The notes under the pieces are model-generated. The model had not been told where the DNA came from. It did not search any database and saw only the letters and a program-made list of their open reading frames with translations. The position numbers and the translations under genes are program-made. From Bacteroidales bacterium (lineage in GTDB: Bacteria; Bacteroidota; Bacteroidia; Bacteroidales; UBA3663), in the NCBI GenBank assembly GCA_017548545.1, contig JAFYZW010000136.1, positions 47,516-111,515 on the forward strand: a stretch of DNA of 64,000 nt, given 5' to 3'. The stretch's first letter is position 1; each line of letters starts with the position of its first letter. Positions 26,867 through 36,099 of this stretch are shown here, one piece after another.

Positions 26867-28591
26867 TTACTTGAGGAGTCCCTTCAGAATCTCCTGTGTG
26901 ATCTTGCGGGTAGCCGTAGTTGTGGCAGTCTTGGCAGCCTTTCCGAAGATGTCGCCCAAGCCGCCGCTGTCCGACTTCTTGCTCTTCGACGAGGTGCTCT
27001 TCGACTTCGACGACGAGCTCTTCGACGACGAACTGGACTTCTTCGAGCCGCCTGTGATCGACTTGCCGATGCTGTTGCCTACACTGCGAGCCACGCTGGC
27101 GCCCACGGCGCCGATGAGCGTGCCGAAGATGGTGCGCGAAAGACCCGACGACTTCTTCTTCTCAGCAGCCTTGCGCTCCTTCTCCTCGGCCTTCGCAGCC
27201 TTCTCGGCAGCCTTGCGGTCCTTCTCAGCCTGCTTCTCGGCCTCGATGCGAGCCTTCTCGTCGGCCAATGCCTGCTCTTCGGCAGCCTTCTGTTCATCGG
27301 CCACCTTACGCACCTCGCTGAGCACCTCGTAGGCACTCTCGCGGTCGAAGTAGTTCTTGTACTCCTTGATGTAGCTGGGCGCAGCATTCATGATGTCGAG
27401 GCGCTGACCTGCGGTGATGGCACCAATCTGGCTGAGCGGGAAGAGGATACGCGCACGCTCCACCATCGTCGGGGCGCCCTTGGCATCGAGGAACGACACA
27501 AGGGCCTCGCCCGTAGCCAGCTCCATGATCACCTCGTAGGTACTGAACGCAGGATTGGCGCGGAAGGTCTCGGCAGCTGTGCGCACGGCTTTCTGATCCT
27601 TGGGAGTATATGCACGCAGGGCATGCTGGATGCGGTTGCCGAGCTGTCCGAGGATATCCTCCGGGATGTCGGTCGGCGACTGTGTGACGAAGTAGATGCC
27701 CACGCCCTTCGAACGGACGAGGCGAATCACCTGCTCAATCTTGTCGATAAGCGCCTTCGAGGTGTCTTCGAACAGCATGTGTGCCTCGTCGAAGAAGAAC
27801 ACCAGCTTGGGCAACTCCTGGTCGCCCACCTCAGGCAGGTTGGCATACAGCTCGGTAATGAGCCAAAGGAGGAAGGTCGAATAGAGCTTCGGCTTGAGCA
27901 TCAGCTTGTCGGCACAAAGCACGTTCATGATGCCTCGGCCATTCTCCTGGTCGATGAGGTCCATGATGTTGAACGCCGGTTCGCCGAAGAACTGCTCGGC
28001 ACCCTCCGATTCGAGGGCCATGATGGCACGCTGGATGGCACCGATGCTGGCTGCCGTCATCATGCCATATTCGGTAGTGAGCTTCGAGGCATTCTTGCCG
28101 CAGAAGTCGAGCATCATGCGCAGGTCCTTGATGTCGATGAGCAGGAGGCTATTGTCGTCGGCAATGCGGAACACGATATTGAGTACGCCCGTCTGCGTCT
28201 CGTTGAGTCCCAACAGTCGTGCAAGGAGCTGCGGACCCATGGCCGAAACGGTGGTGCGCATGGGATAGCCCTGCTCGCCAAACACGTCCCAGAATCGCAC
28301 GGGACAGGGTTGGAACTTCGGGTTTTCGATGCCGAATTCGGCGCAGCGCTTCTCGATGAAGCTCGACATGGCACCCGTCTGGCTGATGCCGCTCAGGTCG
28401 CCCTTCATGTCAGCCATGAAGCAGGGTACGCCGGCCTGGCTGAACGTCTCGGCCAAAACCTGCAGCGATACGGTCTTGCCCGTACCTGTGGCACCGGCGA
28501 TAAGGCCATGGCGATTACACATCTTGCCTATCAGGTGGATAGGACCATTCGCGGAATGAGCTACGTAAAGTTGTTTGTCAGTTGTGTACAT
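26867..28591 (-). CDS. HerA/FtsK-like ATPase, DUF853 (YjgR) family
   Basis: 574 residues. The Walker A motif GATGTGKT lies near residue 33 and the Walker B LVFFFDEAHMLF near 270, followed by VTQSPTDIPEDILGQLGNRIQHALRA, the usual DUF853 segment. The family belongs to the HerA-FtsK superfamily of DNA-pumping ATPases, but its own role is not settled. The C-terminal 150 residues are unusual in composition: an Ala/Lys/Glu-rich coiled-coil stretch (AEKAAKAEEKERKAAEKKKS), a glycine-containing hydrophobic segment and a poly-Ser/Lys tract. The 5' leader carries a nonamer array that starts 13 bases before the ATG, and an exact promoter lies beyond it. It is transcribed alone. Confidence 0.85.
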   Translation of the reverse strand: MYTTDKQLYVAHSANGPIHLIGKMCNRHGLIAGATGTGKTVSLQVLAETFSQAGVPCFMADMKGDLSGISQTGAMSSFIEKRCAEFGIENPKFQPCPVRFWDVFGEQGYPMRTTVSAMGPQLLARLLGLNETQTGVLNIVFRIADDNSLLLIDIKDLRMMLDFCGKNASKLTTEYGMMTAASIGAIQRAIMALESEGAEQFFGEPAFNIMDLIDQENGRGIMNVLCADKLMLKPKLYSTFLLWLITELYANLPEVGDQELPKLVFFFDEAHMLFEDTSKALIDKIEQVIRLVRSKGVGIYFVTQSPTDIPEDILGQLGNRIQHALRAYTPKDQKAVRTAAETFRANPAFSTYEVIMELATGEALVSFLDAKGAPTMVERARILFPLSQIGAITAGQRLDIMNAAPSYIKEYKNYFDRESAYEVLSEVRKVADEQKAAEEQALADEKARIEAEKQAEKDRKAAEKAAKAEEKERKAAEKKKSSGLSRTIFGTLIGAVGASVARSVGNSIGKSITGGSKKSSSSSKSSSSKSKSTSSKSKKSDSGGLGDIFGKAAKTATTTATRKITQEILKGLLK

Positions 28592-28604
28592 GGAATATTA
28601 AGTA

Positions 28605-28640
28605 GTTTGAGGAGTTTAAGGGGTTTGAAGGGTTTGAAAC
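28605..28640 (-). repeat. Nonamer array in the leader of the HerA-like gene
   Basis: Four 9-bp units on the plus strand (GTTTGAGGA, GTTTAAGGG, GTTTGAAGG, GTTTGAAAC). On the transcribed strand they read as C/A-rich CTCAAAC units ending 13 nt before the start codon. Confidence 0.9.
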
Positions 28641-28650
28641 AAACACGCTG

Positions 28651-28682
28651 CAAATATAAATAGAATTTAGGGAAAATGCAAA
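28651..28682 (-). promoter_or_regulatory. Promoter of the HerA-like ATPase gene
   Basis: Minus strand: TTTG (28682-28679), 20-nt spacer, TATATTTG (28658-28651). The transcript would start just before or within the nonamer array. Confidence 0.8.
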
Positions 28683-28713
28683 TCTTCGGGGCAAAAAGAA
28701 TGAAAAATAAATG

Positions 28714-28755
28714 AAAAAAGGAGCGAAAGCCCGAGGTTAAGCGGGTTTTCGCTCC
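28714..28755 (-). terminator. Intrinsic terminator of the RND efflux operon
   Basis: A 14-bp stem with one wobble (28755-28742 with 28733-28720) is followed on the minus strand by six T (28719-28714), 22 bp after the PG0541-family stop. Confidence 0.9.
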
Positions 28756-28776
28756 ATTGAGGTGTAATTATCTGTG

Positions 28777-29070
28777 TCAGATTGCCTGTTCAACAGGAAC
28801 CACGAAGGCACGCAGGCCAAGTTGCGGACGGTCCTTGTCAATCTTCTTCAGTCGTTCGAGAATCTTCTCTACACGATCGTCTTCACACACGGTGAAGATG
28901 GCGCTGTTCTGTCCAGGCCATGCATGACTGCCATAGTGAGGCTCTCCGCCGTTCGAACCACGGCCCCATGCGTCGGGGATCATCGTAAAGCCATGTTGCA
29001 TACAGCTAGCGAGGCCCGCGATCACTTCTTCGCGATGTGCCTGGTCGAATGCTATAAATATTCCTTTCAT
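28777..29070 (-). CDS. PG0541 family transporter-associated protein
   Basis: 97 residues, without a signal peptide or membrane segment. I recognise the small PG0541 family, which in Bacteroidales regularly ends RND efflux operons. It has the fold and size of PII-like regulators (MKGIFIAFDQAHREEVIAGL at the start, DDRVEKILERLKKIDKDRPQLGLRAFVVPV at the end), and a role in adjusting the pump in response to a ligand is an inference from that. The segment PDAWGRGSNGGEPHYGSHAW is rich in Gly, His and Trp. It is the last gene of the efflux operon, 21 bp after the RND gene, and is followed by a strong terminator. Confidence 0.8.
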   Translation of the reverse strand: MKGIFIAFDQAHREEVIAGLASCMQHGFTMIPDAWGRGSNGGEPHYGSHAWPGQNSAIFTVCEDDRVEKILERLKKIDKDRPQLGLRAFVVPVEQAI

Positions 29071-29091
29071 AGTCGTCTTGTTTTTTCGTGA

Positions 29092-32000
29092 TCACTTCTT
29101 ATGGCGTGTCTTGAACTTATGGCGCTTCTTGTTCCATTCGGCCTCGACGCCCAGTTTGTTAGCCCAAAGCATACGCTCGGTCTTGATCTTGAAGCCCTGC
29201 ACGATGCAGTAGATCGACGGAACAACGACGAGGGTCATCACCGTCGAGACGAGCAGACCGCCGATAATCGAAACACCCATCGGTTGCCACATCTCCGAAC
29301 CCTGACCTGTGCCAATAGCCATTGGCAACATACCCAACAGGGTAGTCAGCGTGGTCATGAGCACAGGACGCAGACGGCTACGACCGGCATGCACAACGGC
29401 CGAGATGACGCTCTCGCCACGTTCGCGCAGCAGGTGGATGTAGTCGATCAGCACGATACCGTTCTTCACCACAATACCGATCAGCATCACACCACCCAGC
29501 ATCGACATGATGTTGAGGTCGATGCCCGTGATCCACAAGGCAAGCACGATACCGGTGAACGTGAACGGGATGGAGACGAGCATGATGATGAACGGGTCGG
29601 ACCACGATTCGAACTGTGCCGCCATCACGATGAACACGATCAGGAGGATGAGGATGCCCAGTGTGGTGAGGTCCTTGAACGAATCCTGCTGGTCCTCGTA
29701 CGAACCGCTCACCTGGATGTCGGTGTCGCCCGACAGGTAACCCTCATCACGCAACTGCTCGATGTAGGCCTTGCCAGCCTTAACCACCGAACCGAGGTCC
29801 GACACGTCAGCATTCACGACGCACGACAGGGTGTTGACGCGCTGGCGGTCCTTGCGCTCGATGGTTGGCAAAGCTTCGCGCTCCACCACCTGTCCGACGT
29901 CACGTACACGCACGGCACCTGCTGCCGATGGCATCCAGATGTTCTCGATGGTCTTCACATCCTCGCGCACCTCAGGGGTGTAACGCACGATGATGTCGTA
30001 CTCTTCGCCATCCTCACGGAAGTAGGAGGCGATGGTGCCGTTGAAGGCCGAACGCAGGTACATGCCAGCCGTCTGGGTATTCAGTCCATAGCGTGCCAGC
30101 TTGCTGCGGTCGAAATCCACCTGCACCTCTGGCTGTCGGTCGGGACGTGAGATGTTGACCTGGCTGACGCCCGGCAGCGACGACATGTAGTTATTCAGCA
30201 GCATCGTCAACGAATCGGTGTAGGCAAGGTCATAGCCGTAGATCTCGAAGTCGGCGGTTGTCTGTCCGCCCATGCCGCGCTGTCCGCCCTCGGTCACCAT
30301 GATCTTGGCAAGCTCGGGGTACTTCTTCAGGTCCTGACGCATCTGGTTGCCCACATCGTACATCGAAATCTTCATGCCGCGCTGTGCCACCTTGTACATC
30401 GCAATGTTGAACGAGATGATATGCGTACCGTTCGACTGCATGGCGGCAAAGGTGTTGTCGGTGTCGGCCTGGCCTGTGGTGAAGTTGCAGGCCTTGAGTA
30501 CCTTCTTGTCGGGTGTGCCCCAACGGCTCATCCATGTGTTGGCCAGCTCGTTGGCAATCTCCTCGGCGCGTGCCTGGCGTGTGCCGATGGGCAGCTGAAG
30601 GCGTACCGAAATACGGCCCGAGTCCTGCTGCGGGAAGAAGCCCGTACCGATCAGTCCGAAGACGGCAGGCAGCATCGAGAGGACGAAGAAGATAAGGATT
30701 GCAGCCACCATCGTCTTGCGGTGACGCACAGCCCAGTTGATGCGCTTGGCATACCAGTGGTCGAGCTTGTCGAGGAAGCCACGCACGATGAAGTGGTCAT
30801 ACCAGCGGCTGAACCAGCTCTCGCGCTTCTTCAGGCGAAGCATCTGCGAACACAGCATCGGGGTGAATGTCAGGGCCGAGGTGGTCGAAACCGTCATGAT
30901 GATACACATCATCCAACCCAGCTCCTTGAAGAGCACGCCCGTCATGCCCGACACCATGGTCAATGGGAAGAACACGCCGATCATCGTCAGCGTCGAAGCG
31001 ATAACCGAGATGGCCACCTCGTTCGTGCCGTGGATAGCCGCCTGCTTGGGCTCCGAACCGCGTTCGATGTGGTTGGTCACGTTTTCGAGCACCACAATCG
31101 CATCATCCACCACGTTACCGATGGCAATCGACAGACACGACAGCGAAATCATGTTGATCGACGAACCCACCACAGCCAAGTAGATGAACGAAGCCACCAG
31201 CGAGAGCGGGATGGTGATCACGATCACGACAACCGCACGCCAGCGTCCGAGGAAGAGGAAGCACACCAACGCCACGAAGAGCATGGCGAAGATGATGATT
31301 TCCTCCAGGGAACCGATGGTAGCGTAGATGTTCTCCGAAGTGTTCACAATAGTGCCCAGGGTAACATCCGAAGGCAATGTCTTCTGAATCTGCGGCAGCA
31401 TGTCAAGCACCTTCTCCGAGATAGCCACCGAGTTGGCACCCGACTGCTTCTGCACGATGATCATCGCGCCCTGTTCGCCCGAATAGCCACGGGGGTCAGT
31501 GTCATTGGTGAAGAACGTGGTAACCTTCTGGGCACGCTCCTGCAGGCCGTCGTGCACGGTGGCCACGTCGCGCAGATACACCAGCTGGTTGCCCTTGTGC
31601 CCTACCACGAGGTCAAGCATCTCCTGCGGGTCGTCAAATTCACCCTCCACACGCAGCGTATAGGCATTGTTGCCCGTGTCGAACGAACCGCCCGGCACGT
31701 TCACGTTCTCCGCACTGATGATGCCCGCAATCGTGTTGATCGTCAGCCCATAGGCCTCCAGCTTGTTCGGGTCGCAATAGATATAGATCTTACGCTGGGC
31801 AGCGCCCGACACCGATACCGAACCCACACCGGCAATACGTGCCAGCGGGTTGGCCACCTGGTCGTCGAGGATCTTGTAGAGCGCAGGCGTACTCTCCCTC
31901 GCCTGGGCACTGAGCACCAGGATAGGGATCATGTCGGTCGAGAACTTGAAGATGATGGGCGTGCCCGCGCCGTCAGGCAGGGCCGAGCTCACCATGTCCA

Positions 32001-32334
32001 GCTTGTCGCGCACGTCGTTGGTCAACGCGTCGATGTCGTGGCCATACTCAAACTCCAGGGTGATCAGCGCATAGTTCTCCTGCGACTGCGAAGTCACATG
32101 CTTCAGGTAGTTCACCGAGTTGAGCGTGTTCTCAAGAGGTCGGGTGACGTTGTTCTCGATATCTTCAGCGCTGGCGCCCGGATAGGTCTCCATCACCATG
32201 ATCATATTGGTATCGATATCCGGCATCAGGTCGATAGGCAATTTGCTCAGGGAGAAGAGACCAAAGATCGCAATGGCGATGTACACCAGCGAGGTCATAA
32301 TCGGTCTTCTGACCGCTCCTTCATATAGTGTCAT
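29092..32334 (-). CDS. RND (HAE1/AcrB-type) efflux pump, inner-membrane subunit
   Basis: 1080 residues with the expected 12-helix layout: one helix near the N-terminus (VYIAIAIFGLFSLSKLPIDLMPDID), a large periplasmic loop, helices 2-6, a second loop, and helices 7-12. The N-terminal helix ends with the standard P-x-D-L-x-P segment. The helix-4 stretch carrying the proton-relay Asp pair is visible as SIAIGNVVDDAIVVLENV, and a helix-10 stretch near GVVLIGIVVKNGIVLIDY lies in the C-terminal half. The pump exports lipophilic drugs or cell products using the proton gradient. Substrate cannot be deduced. It is the third gene of the operon, between the adaptor and the PG0541 gene. Confidence 0.95.
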   Translation of the reverse strand: MTLYEGAVRRPIMTSLVYIAIAIFGLFSLSKLPIDLMPDIDTNMIMVMETYPGASAEDIENNVTRPLENTLNSVNYLKHVTSQSQENYALITLEFEYGHDIDALTNDVRDKLDMVSSALPDGAGTPIIFKFSTDMIPILVLSAQARESTPALYKILDDQVANPLARIAGVGSVSVSGAAQRKIYIYCDPNKLEAYGLTINTIAGIISAENVNVPGGSFDTGNNAYTLRVEGEFDDPQEMLDLVVGHKGNQLVYLRDVATVHDGLQERAQKVTTFFTNDTDPRGYSGEQGAMIIVQKQSGANSVAISEKVLDMLPQIQKTLPSDVTLGTIVNTSENIYATIGSLEEIIIFAMLFVALVCFLFLGRWRAVVVIVITIPLSLVASFIYLAVVGSSINMISLSCLSIAIGNVVDDAIVVLENVTNHIERGSEPKQAAIHGTNEVAISVIASTLTMIGVFFPLTMVSGMTGVLFKELGWMMCIIMTVSTTSALTFTPMLCSQMLRLKKRESWFSRWYDHFIVRGFLDKLDHWYAKRINWAVRHRKTMVAAILIFFVLSMLPAVFGLIGTGFFPQQDSGRISVRLQLPIGTRQARAEEIANELANTWMSRWGTPDKKVLKACNFTTGQADTDNTFAAMQSNGTHIISFNIAMYKVAQRGMKISMYDVGNQMRQDLKKYPELAKIMVTEGGQRGMGGQTTADFEIYGYDLAYTDSLTMLLNNYMSSLPGVSQVNISRPDRQPEVQVDFDRSKLARYGLNTQTAGMYLRSAFNGTIASYFREDGEEYDIIVRYTPEVREDVKTIENIWMPSAAGAVRVRDVGQVVEREALPTIERKDRQRVNTLSCVVNADVSDLGSVVKAGKAYIEQLRDEGYLSGDTDIQVSGSYEDQQDSFKDLTTLGILILLIVFIVMAAQFESWSDPFIIMLVSIPFTFTGIVLALWITGIDLNIMSMLGGVMLIGIVVKNGIVLIDYIHLLRERGESVISAVVHAGRSRLRPVLMTTLTTLLGMLPMAIGTGQGSEMWQPMGVSIIGGLLVSTVMTLVVVPSIYCIVQGFKIKTERMLWANKLGVEAEWNKKRHKFKTRHKK

Positions 32335-32353
32335 AACAATTAATTGTTAATTG

Positions 32354-33391
32354 TTAATTATCCAGGATATGAATACTACGTCCATCCGTAAGCAACGTCT
32401 GTCCGAAGACTACGACGGTGGCACCAGCCTCGACACCCGAATTCACCACATACTCGGCACCCTCACGACGGCCCAGATCCACAGGAGTGTGGGTCACGGT
32501 GCTGTCAGCATTCACCACATATACGAAACGCTCGCCCGAGCCCGTCTGCTTGCAGATGGCCTGGTCGGGCACCATCACGCTGTTTGTGGTGCCGAAGTTC
32601 AACGTCACGCGGGCAAACATACCTGGGCGCACACGCTGGTTGGGGTTGGCGATGGTCACCTCCACGGGGAACGTACGGGTGTTCGCATCCACCGTAGGAT
32701 ACACGATCGACACCTTGCCCGTGAAGGTCTCGCCCGGATAGGCATCGAGCGAAATGTCGCTGATGGGCATGCCCACCTTCACGTTCTTCACGTAGCTCTC
32801 GCTCACGTTCAGGATGAGCTTCACGGGGTTGACCTTCTGCACAACGAGCACAGGCTGCTGGCCGTTGTAGAGGTCGCCATTGTCATAGTTGCGTGCAGTC
32901 ACCACGCCACTGATGGGGCTCACCAGGCGTGCGTTCTCGGCAAGGTTCTCATACGCACGGCGCTGCTGATCCACACGCGCCTTCTGGGCATCCCAGGCAC
33001 TCTTCGAGATGCCGCCCACCTTGTAGAGCTCGTCGTAGCGGCTGAACTCCAACTCGGCATTGTCCAATTGAATCTTCGCCTGAGCCAGGCTGTTGTCATC
33101 GAGGATGACCAGTGTCTGTCCCCTGCTCACACGGTTACCCACCTCCACGTTGATACGGCGGATGCGCACGGGGCTCTGCGGGGCGATGTTGTTCACCACG
33201 TCAGCCTCCACGGTAGCCGAAAACTCCTGGATCTGATCCACGTCACGCGCCTGAACGGTCTGCACCTTCACATTCACAGCCTCAAGCTTCTCCTTTGTCC
33301 TGAAGGTAGTCTGTGTCTCTTTCGACTTCATGCAGGAAGTGGTGGCCAGCGCCAGCACTACCATCGAAGCCATCATTGCAAATTTCTTCAT
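32354..33391 (-). CDS. RND efflux periplasmic adaptor (membrane fusion protein), lipoprotein
   Basis: 345 residues with a lipoprotein signal (MMASMVVLALATTSC). Domain order is typical: barrel-sandwich half (QSPVRIRRINVEVGNRVSRGQTLVIL), helical hairpin (LAQAKIQLDNAELEFSRYDELYKVGGISKSAWD), second lipoyl half (ARLVSPISGVVTARNYDNGDL), and a beta-barrel domain (GETFTGKVSIVYPTVDANTRTFPVEV). It bridges the RND pump and the TolC-type channel. It lies 21 bp after the tolC-like gene and 19 bp before the pump gene. The short spacer to the pump is made of TTAATTGTTAATTG-type sequence. Confidence 0.93.
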   Translation of the reverse strand: MKKFAMMASMVVLALATTSCMKSKETQTTFRTKEKLEAVNVKVQTVQARDVDQIQEFSATVEADVVNNIAPQSPVRIRRINVEVGNRVSRGQTLVILDDNSLAQAKIQLDNAELEFSRYDELYKVGGISKSAWDAQKARVDQQRRAYENLAENARLVSPISGVVTARNYDNGDLYNGQQPVLVVQKVNPVKLILNVSESYVKNVKVGMPISDISLDAYPGETFTGKVSIVYPTVDANTRTFPVEVTIANPNQRVRPGMFARVTLNFGTTNSVMVPDQAICKQTGSGERFVYVVNADSTVTHTPVDLGRREGAEYVVNSGVEAGATVVVFGQTLLTDGRSIHILDN

Positions 33392-33412
33392 ATTTTCTAG
33401 TTTTATTGTTTC

Positions 33413-34759
33413 TTAATCCGTGACCAGTTTGCCAAGTGTCTTCTCAAGCGAAGCGCGGTTGCTCAGGAAGTCGTAGATCGACTGCACATACTGCAGACGC
33501 GCCTGCAGCAAGTTCGACTCGCTGCTGTTACGTTCCAGCTGCGTGCCCGAGCCCACCTCGTAGCGTTTCTCCGAAATCATGAAGGCGCGCTCGGCGGCAT
33601 AGACATTCTCCTTGTTGCTCACCACCTGCTCCGCAGCCGTCTCGATGCTGTTCAGGCTCGCAGCCACGCTCAGCTCCAGCTGGCGCAGGGCATTCTCGCG
33701 CTGCTGTTCCAGGTTCTCGATCGTCAGCTTGTTCTGCTTCGACTTCATGTACTTCTGCAGCCCATCGAAGATCGTCCACGAGAAGCTCAACGACAGCGTC
33801 GAACTACCGAAGTAGGTAGCCTTGAACGGGTTGAACTCCTGAGGCATCGCCGTATATCCGGCCGAAAGAGCCAGTGCCAGCGTAGGCAGGTAGCCCAGCT
33901 TGTTCAGCTTCTCGCTCATGCGGAGGATGCGGGTGTTGTAGTCCAACTGACGGATAGCCGAGTTGTCGCTCAGGTCGGTGTCAGCCTTCAGGTTCATGAG
34001 GTCGGCAAAGAGTCCCTCCTCATAGTCCTCCAGGCGGCCCATGAAGCGCAGAGGCTCATCCACATCCACGCCCATCAGCACCTTCAGCTGCATCTCAGCC
34101 AGCTTGATGCCGTTCTGGGCAGCCAGCAGGTTAGGTTTGATGCTCGCCAGTTGCACGTCGGCAGTCAGCTTGTCATATTCGCTCACCAGTCCCATCTCGA
34201 AGCTCTTCTTCGTGTCCTCCACATTGCGCTCCGCGGTTTTGTATCCAGCCTGCAGCGCCTCGTAGCTCTCGCGGGCCAGCAAAAGGCTGTAGTAGGCATT
34301 CTTCACCGAGGCTATGGTGTTGATCTTGCTCTCGCGAGCCTGCTCCACGGCCAGCTTCACCTGCTCCTCGTTCAGCGAAATGCTCTTCCACAGCTGTGGG
34401 GCAAACAGGGGCAGCGCGGCCGAAGCCGAAGCCGAGTAGTTATAAGGCTGACCCATACGCACGGTGATGGTCTGGCCACCCATGTTCATCACCATCGTAG
34501 CCACCTTCAGGTTCTTCGTGCCCGTGGCCGAAAGATCCACCTTCGGGAAGAGGCCCGAGATGGTCTCCTTCTTGGCATACTTCTGAATCTGGATAGTCCT
34601 GTCAGCCACCTGGATGTCCGGATTGTCCGAAAGGGCAATCTCAAGGATCTTGTCCAGGTCGAGCGCCACCGAGTCCTGCTGGGCTTGAGCCATCATCTGT
34701 CGCGGCATCATCAGTCCGGCAGCAAGCAGCGCACCAAGTACAAAAAACAGTTTCTTCAT
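33413..34759 (-). CDS. TolC-family outer-membrane efflux channel
   Basis: 448 residues from the ATG at 34759, which begins the signal peptide (KLFFVLGALLAAGLMMPRQMMAQA). An earlier in-frame ATG at 34768 is possible. Two OEP repeats are visible (LDKILEIALSDNPDIQVADRT, and TLALALSAGYTA onwards) with long amphipathic helices (ALRQLELSVAASLNSIETAAEQVV). The protein forms the trimeric exit duct of the RND complex. It is the first gene of the operon and has an exact Bacteroidetes promoter 36-67 bp upstream. Confidence 0.92.
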   Translation of the reverse strand: MKKLFFVLGALLAAGLMMPRQMMAQAQQDSVALDLDKILEIALSDNPDIQVADRTIQIQKYAKKETISGLFPKVDLSATGTKNLKVATMVMNMGGQTITVRMGQPYNYSASASAALPLFAPQLWKSISLNEEQVKLAVEQARESKINTIASVKNAYYSLLLARESYEALQAGYKTAERNVEDTKKSFEMGLVSEYDKLTADVQLASIKPNLLAAQNGIKLAEMQLKVLMGVDVDEPLRFMGRLEDYEEGLFADLMNLKADTDLSDNSAIRQLDYNTRILRMSEKLNKLGYLPTLALALSAGYTAMPQEFNPFKATYFGSSTLSLSFSWTIFDGLQKYMKSKQNKLTIENLEQQRENALRQLELSVAASLNSIETAAEQVVSNKENVYAAERAFMISEKRYEVGSGTQLERNSSESNLLQARLQYVQSIYDFLSNRASLEKTLGKLVTD

Positions 34760-34794
34760 ACTATACATTAATTAAAACATAAAATTCAACTCCG

Positions 34795-34826
34795 CAAAGA
34801 TACACATTATATTATATATAAACAAA
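34795..34826 (-). promoter_or_regulatory. Promoter of the RND efflux operon
   Basis: Minus strand: TTTG (34826-34823), 20-nt spacer, TATCTTTG (34802-34795). It is divergent from the promoter of the histidine-kinase gene; the two -33 boxes are 90 bp apart in an AT-rich gap. Confidence 0.85.
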
Positions 34827-34915
34827 TACAATTCACCAAAGCCCACGCAATACTCACTAAAATCGTCGCCAACCGCACGATTTAACGATTTATAACACTA
34901 TTTTCGCCCATTTCT

Positions 34916-34947
34916 CTTGCAAATCTCATCACGAACAGCTATCTTTG
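34916..34947 (+). promoter_or_regulatory. Promoter of the LytS/LytTR two-component operon
   Basis: CTTG (34916-34919), 20-nt spacer, TATCTTTG (34940-34947), 31 bp upstream of the kinase start. Confidence 0.75.
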
Positions 34948-34978
34948 CACACGACAAAAACCACAATTTGCTCCCACG

Positions 34979-36067
34979 ATGCAACCCGAAAAGACAACCA
35001 TCCGCAACCGTCTGCTGCTCTTCCTCAGCCAGCACAACTATGCCGTGCTGTGGCTGCTGGTCTATCTCACCATGGTCCTGCTGCTCGTGCGCACCTTCGG
35101 ATGGGTGGAAGCCTTCCGCAACGCCTCCGCCACCATCCTCCCCATGATGCTCTGCTGCGCCATCATGCAGTACCTACTGCTGCCCAAGCTGCTCCATCGC
35201 AGCAAGACGCTCTTCTACATCTGCACCCTTCTGCTGCTCATCGTCCTCGTGCCCCTGTCGGCACGCTTCGACGCCTACATCCACGTGCACTTCGCCGACG
35301 CGGCCAACGCCCCCGCACCCCGTCCCGACGAAAGCCGGTGGGCCAGCACGCTCTACATCCTCCACTTCAAGTTCATCTTCCTCCTGCTCATCGTCGTCAC
35401 CGCCACCACCATCAACTACCTCATCGACGAGCGCAGGCGGCAGGCAGCCATGTTCCACGAACAGCAGATGCAGGAGCAGCTCAAGTACCTGCGTGCACAG
35501 ATCAACCCCCACTTCCTCTTCAATGCCCTCAACTGCATCTACGCCCTCACCATGATGCAGGACGAGAAAGCCCCCTCATCGGTGCTCAAGCTCTCCGAGA
35601 TGCTGCGCTACGTCATCGACGATTGTCGCGCCGACTCCGTGCCCCTCACCAAGGAAGTGAAGTACATCCAGAACTACATCGACTTCCAGCGCATCCGCAT
35701 GGAACGTGAGCCCGACCTCACCTTCGATGTGCAGATAGCCGACCCCAACTACACCATCCCGCCCATGCTTCTGCAGCCCATCATCGAGAACTGCTTCAAG
35801 CACAGCCGCCTCATCGACGACCCCAAGGCATGGGTTCACATCTCCATCCGGCAGAACGACTCCGGCCTGCTCTTCACCTCCGACAACTCCAAGCCCTCAG
35901 CCACCGCCTTCACCCGTCAGACCGCCATCGTAGGCCGCCAGGACGAGGAGCGCACCGGCATCGGCCTCATGAACGTCCAGCAGCGCCTCGCCGTCCTCTT
36001 CGGCAATAAGTGCTCCCTCAAGGTCATCGAGGACCCCACCCACTACAAAACCGTCCTCCACATCTAA
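34979..36067 (+). CDS. LytS-type sensor histidine kinase
   Basis: 362 residues. Four membrane segments in the first 150 residues (YAVLWLLVYLTMVLLLV, TILPMMLCCAIMQYLLLPKLL, LFYICTLLLLIVLVPLSA, FIFLLLIVVTATTINYLI) are followed by a short coiled coil and a His_kinase (PF06580) domain. The phosphoacceptor is His178 in NPHFLFNALN. The ATP-binding part has PPMLLQPIIENCFKHS and GIGLMNVQQRL. There is no large sensor domain, so the signal is probably sensed within the membrane. The response-regulator gene follows after a 32-bp gap made of nonamer repeats. Divergence from the RND efflux operon suggests, but does not prove, control of that operon. Confidence 0.92.
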   Translation: MQPEKTTIRNRLLLFLSQHNYAVLWLLVYLTMVLLLVRTFGWVEAFRNASATILPMMLCCAIMQYLLLPKLLHRSKTLFYICTLLLLIVLVPLSARFDAYIHVHFADAANAPAPRPDESRWASTLYILHFKFIFLLLIVVTATTINYLIDERRRQAAMFHEQQMQEQLKYLRAQINPHFLFNALNCIYALTMMQDEKAPSSVLKLSEMLRYVIDDCRADSVPLTKEVKYIQNYIDFQRIRMEREPDLTFDVQIADPNYTIPPMLLQPIIENCFKHSRLIDDPKAWVHISIRQNDSGLLFTSDNSKPSATAFTRQTAIVGRQDEERTGIGLMNVQQRLAVLFGNKCSLKVIEDPTHYKTVLHI

Positions 36068-36099
36068 CCTCAAACCCCTCGAACTCTCAAACCCCTCAC
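36068..36099 (+). repeat. Nonamer array forming the whole kinase/regulator spacer
   Basis: The 32 bp between the kinase stop and the regulator ATG consist of degenerate CTCAAACCC / CTCGAACT units. The ATG follows directly after CTCAC. Confidence 0.85.

Noticed and set aside
30421..32328. A 635-codon plus-strand frame opposite the RND pump
   Set aside because: Arg/His-rich translation without domains. The RND pump on the other strand is unmistakable.
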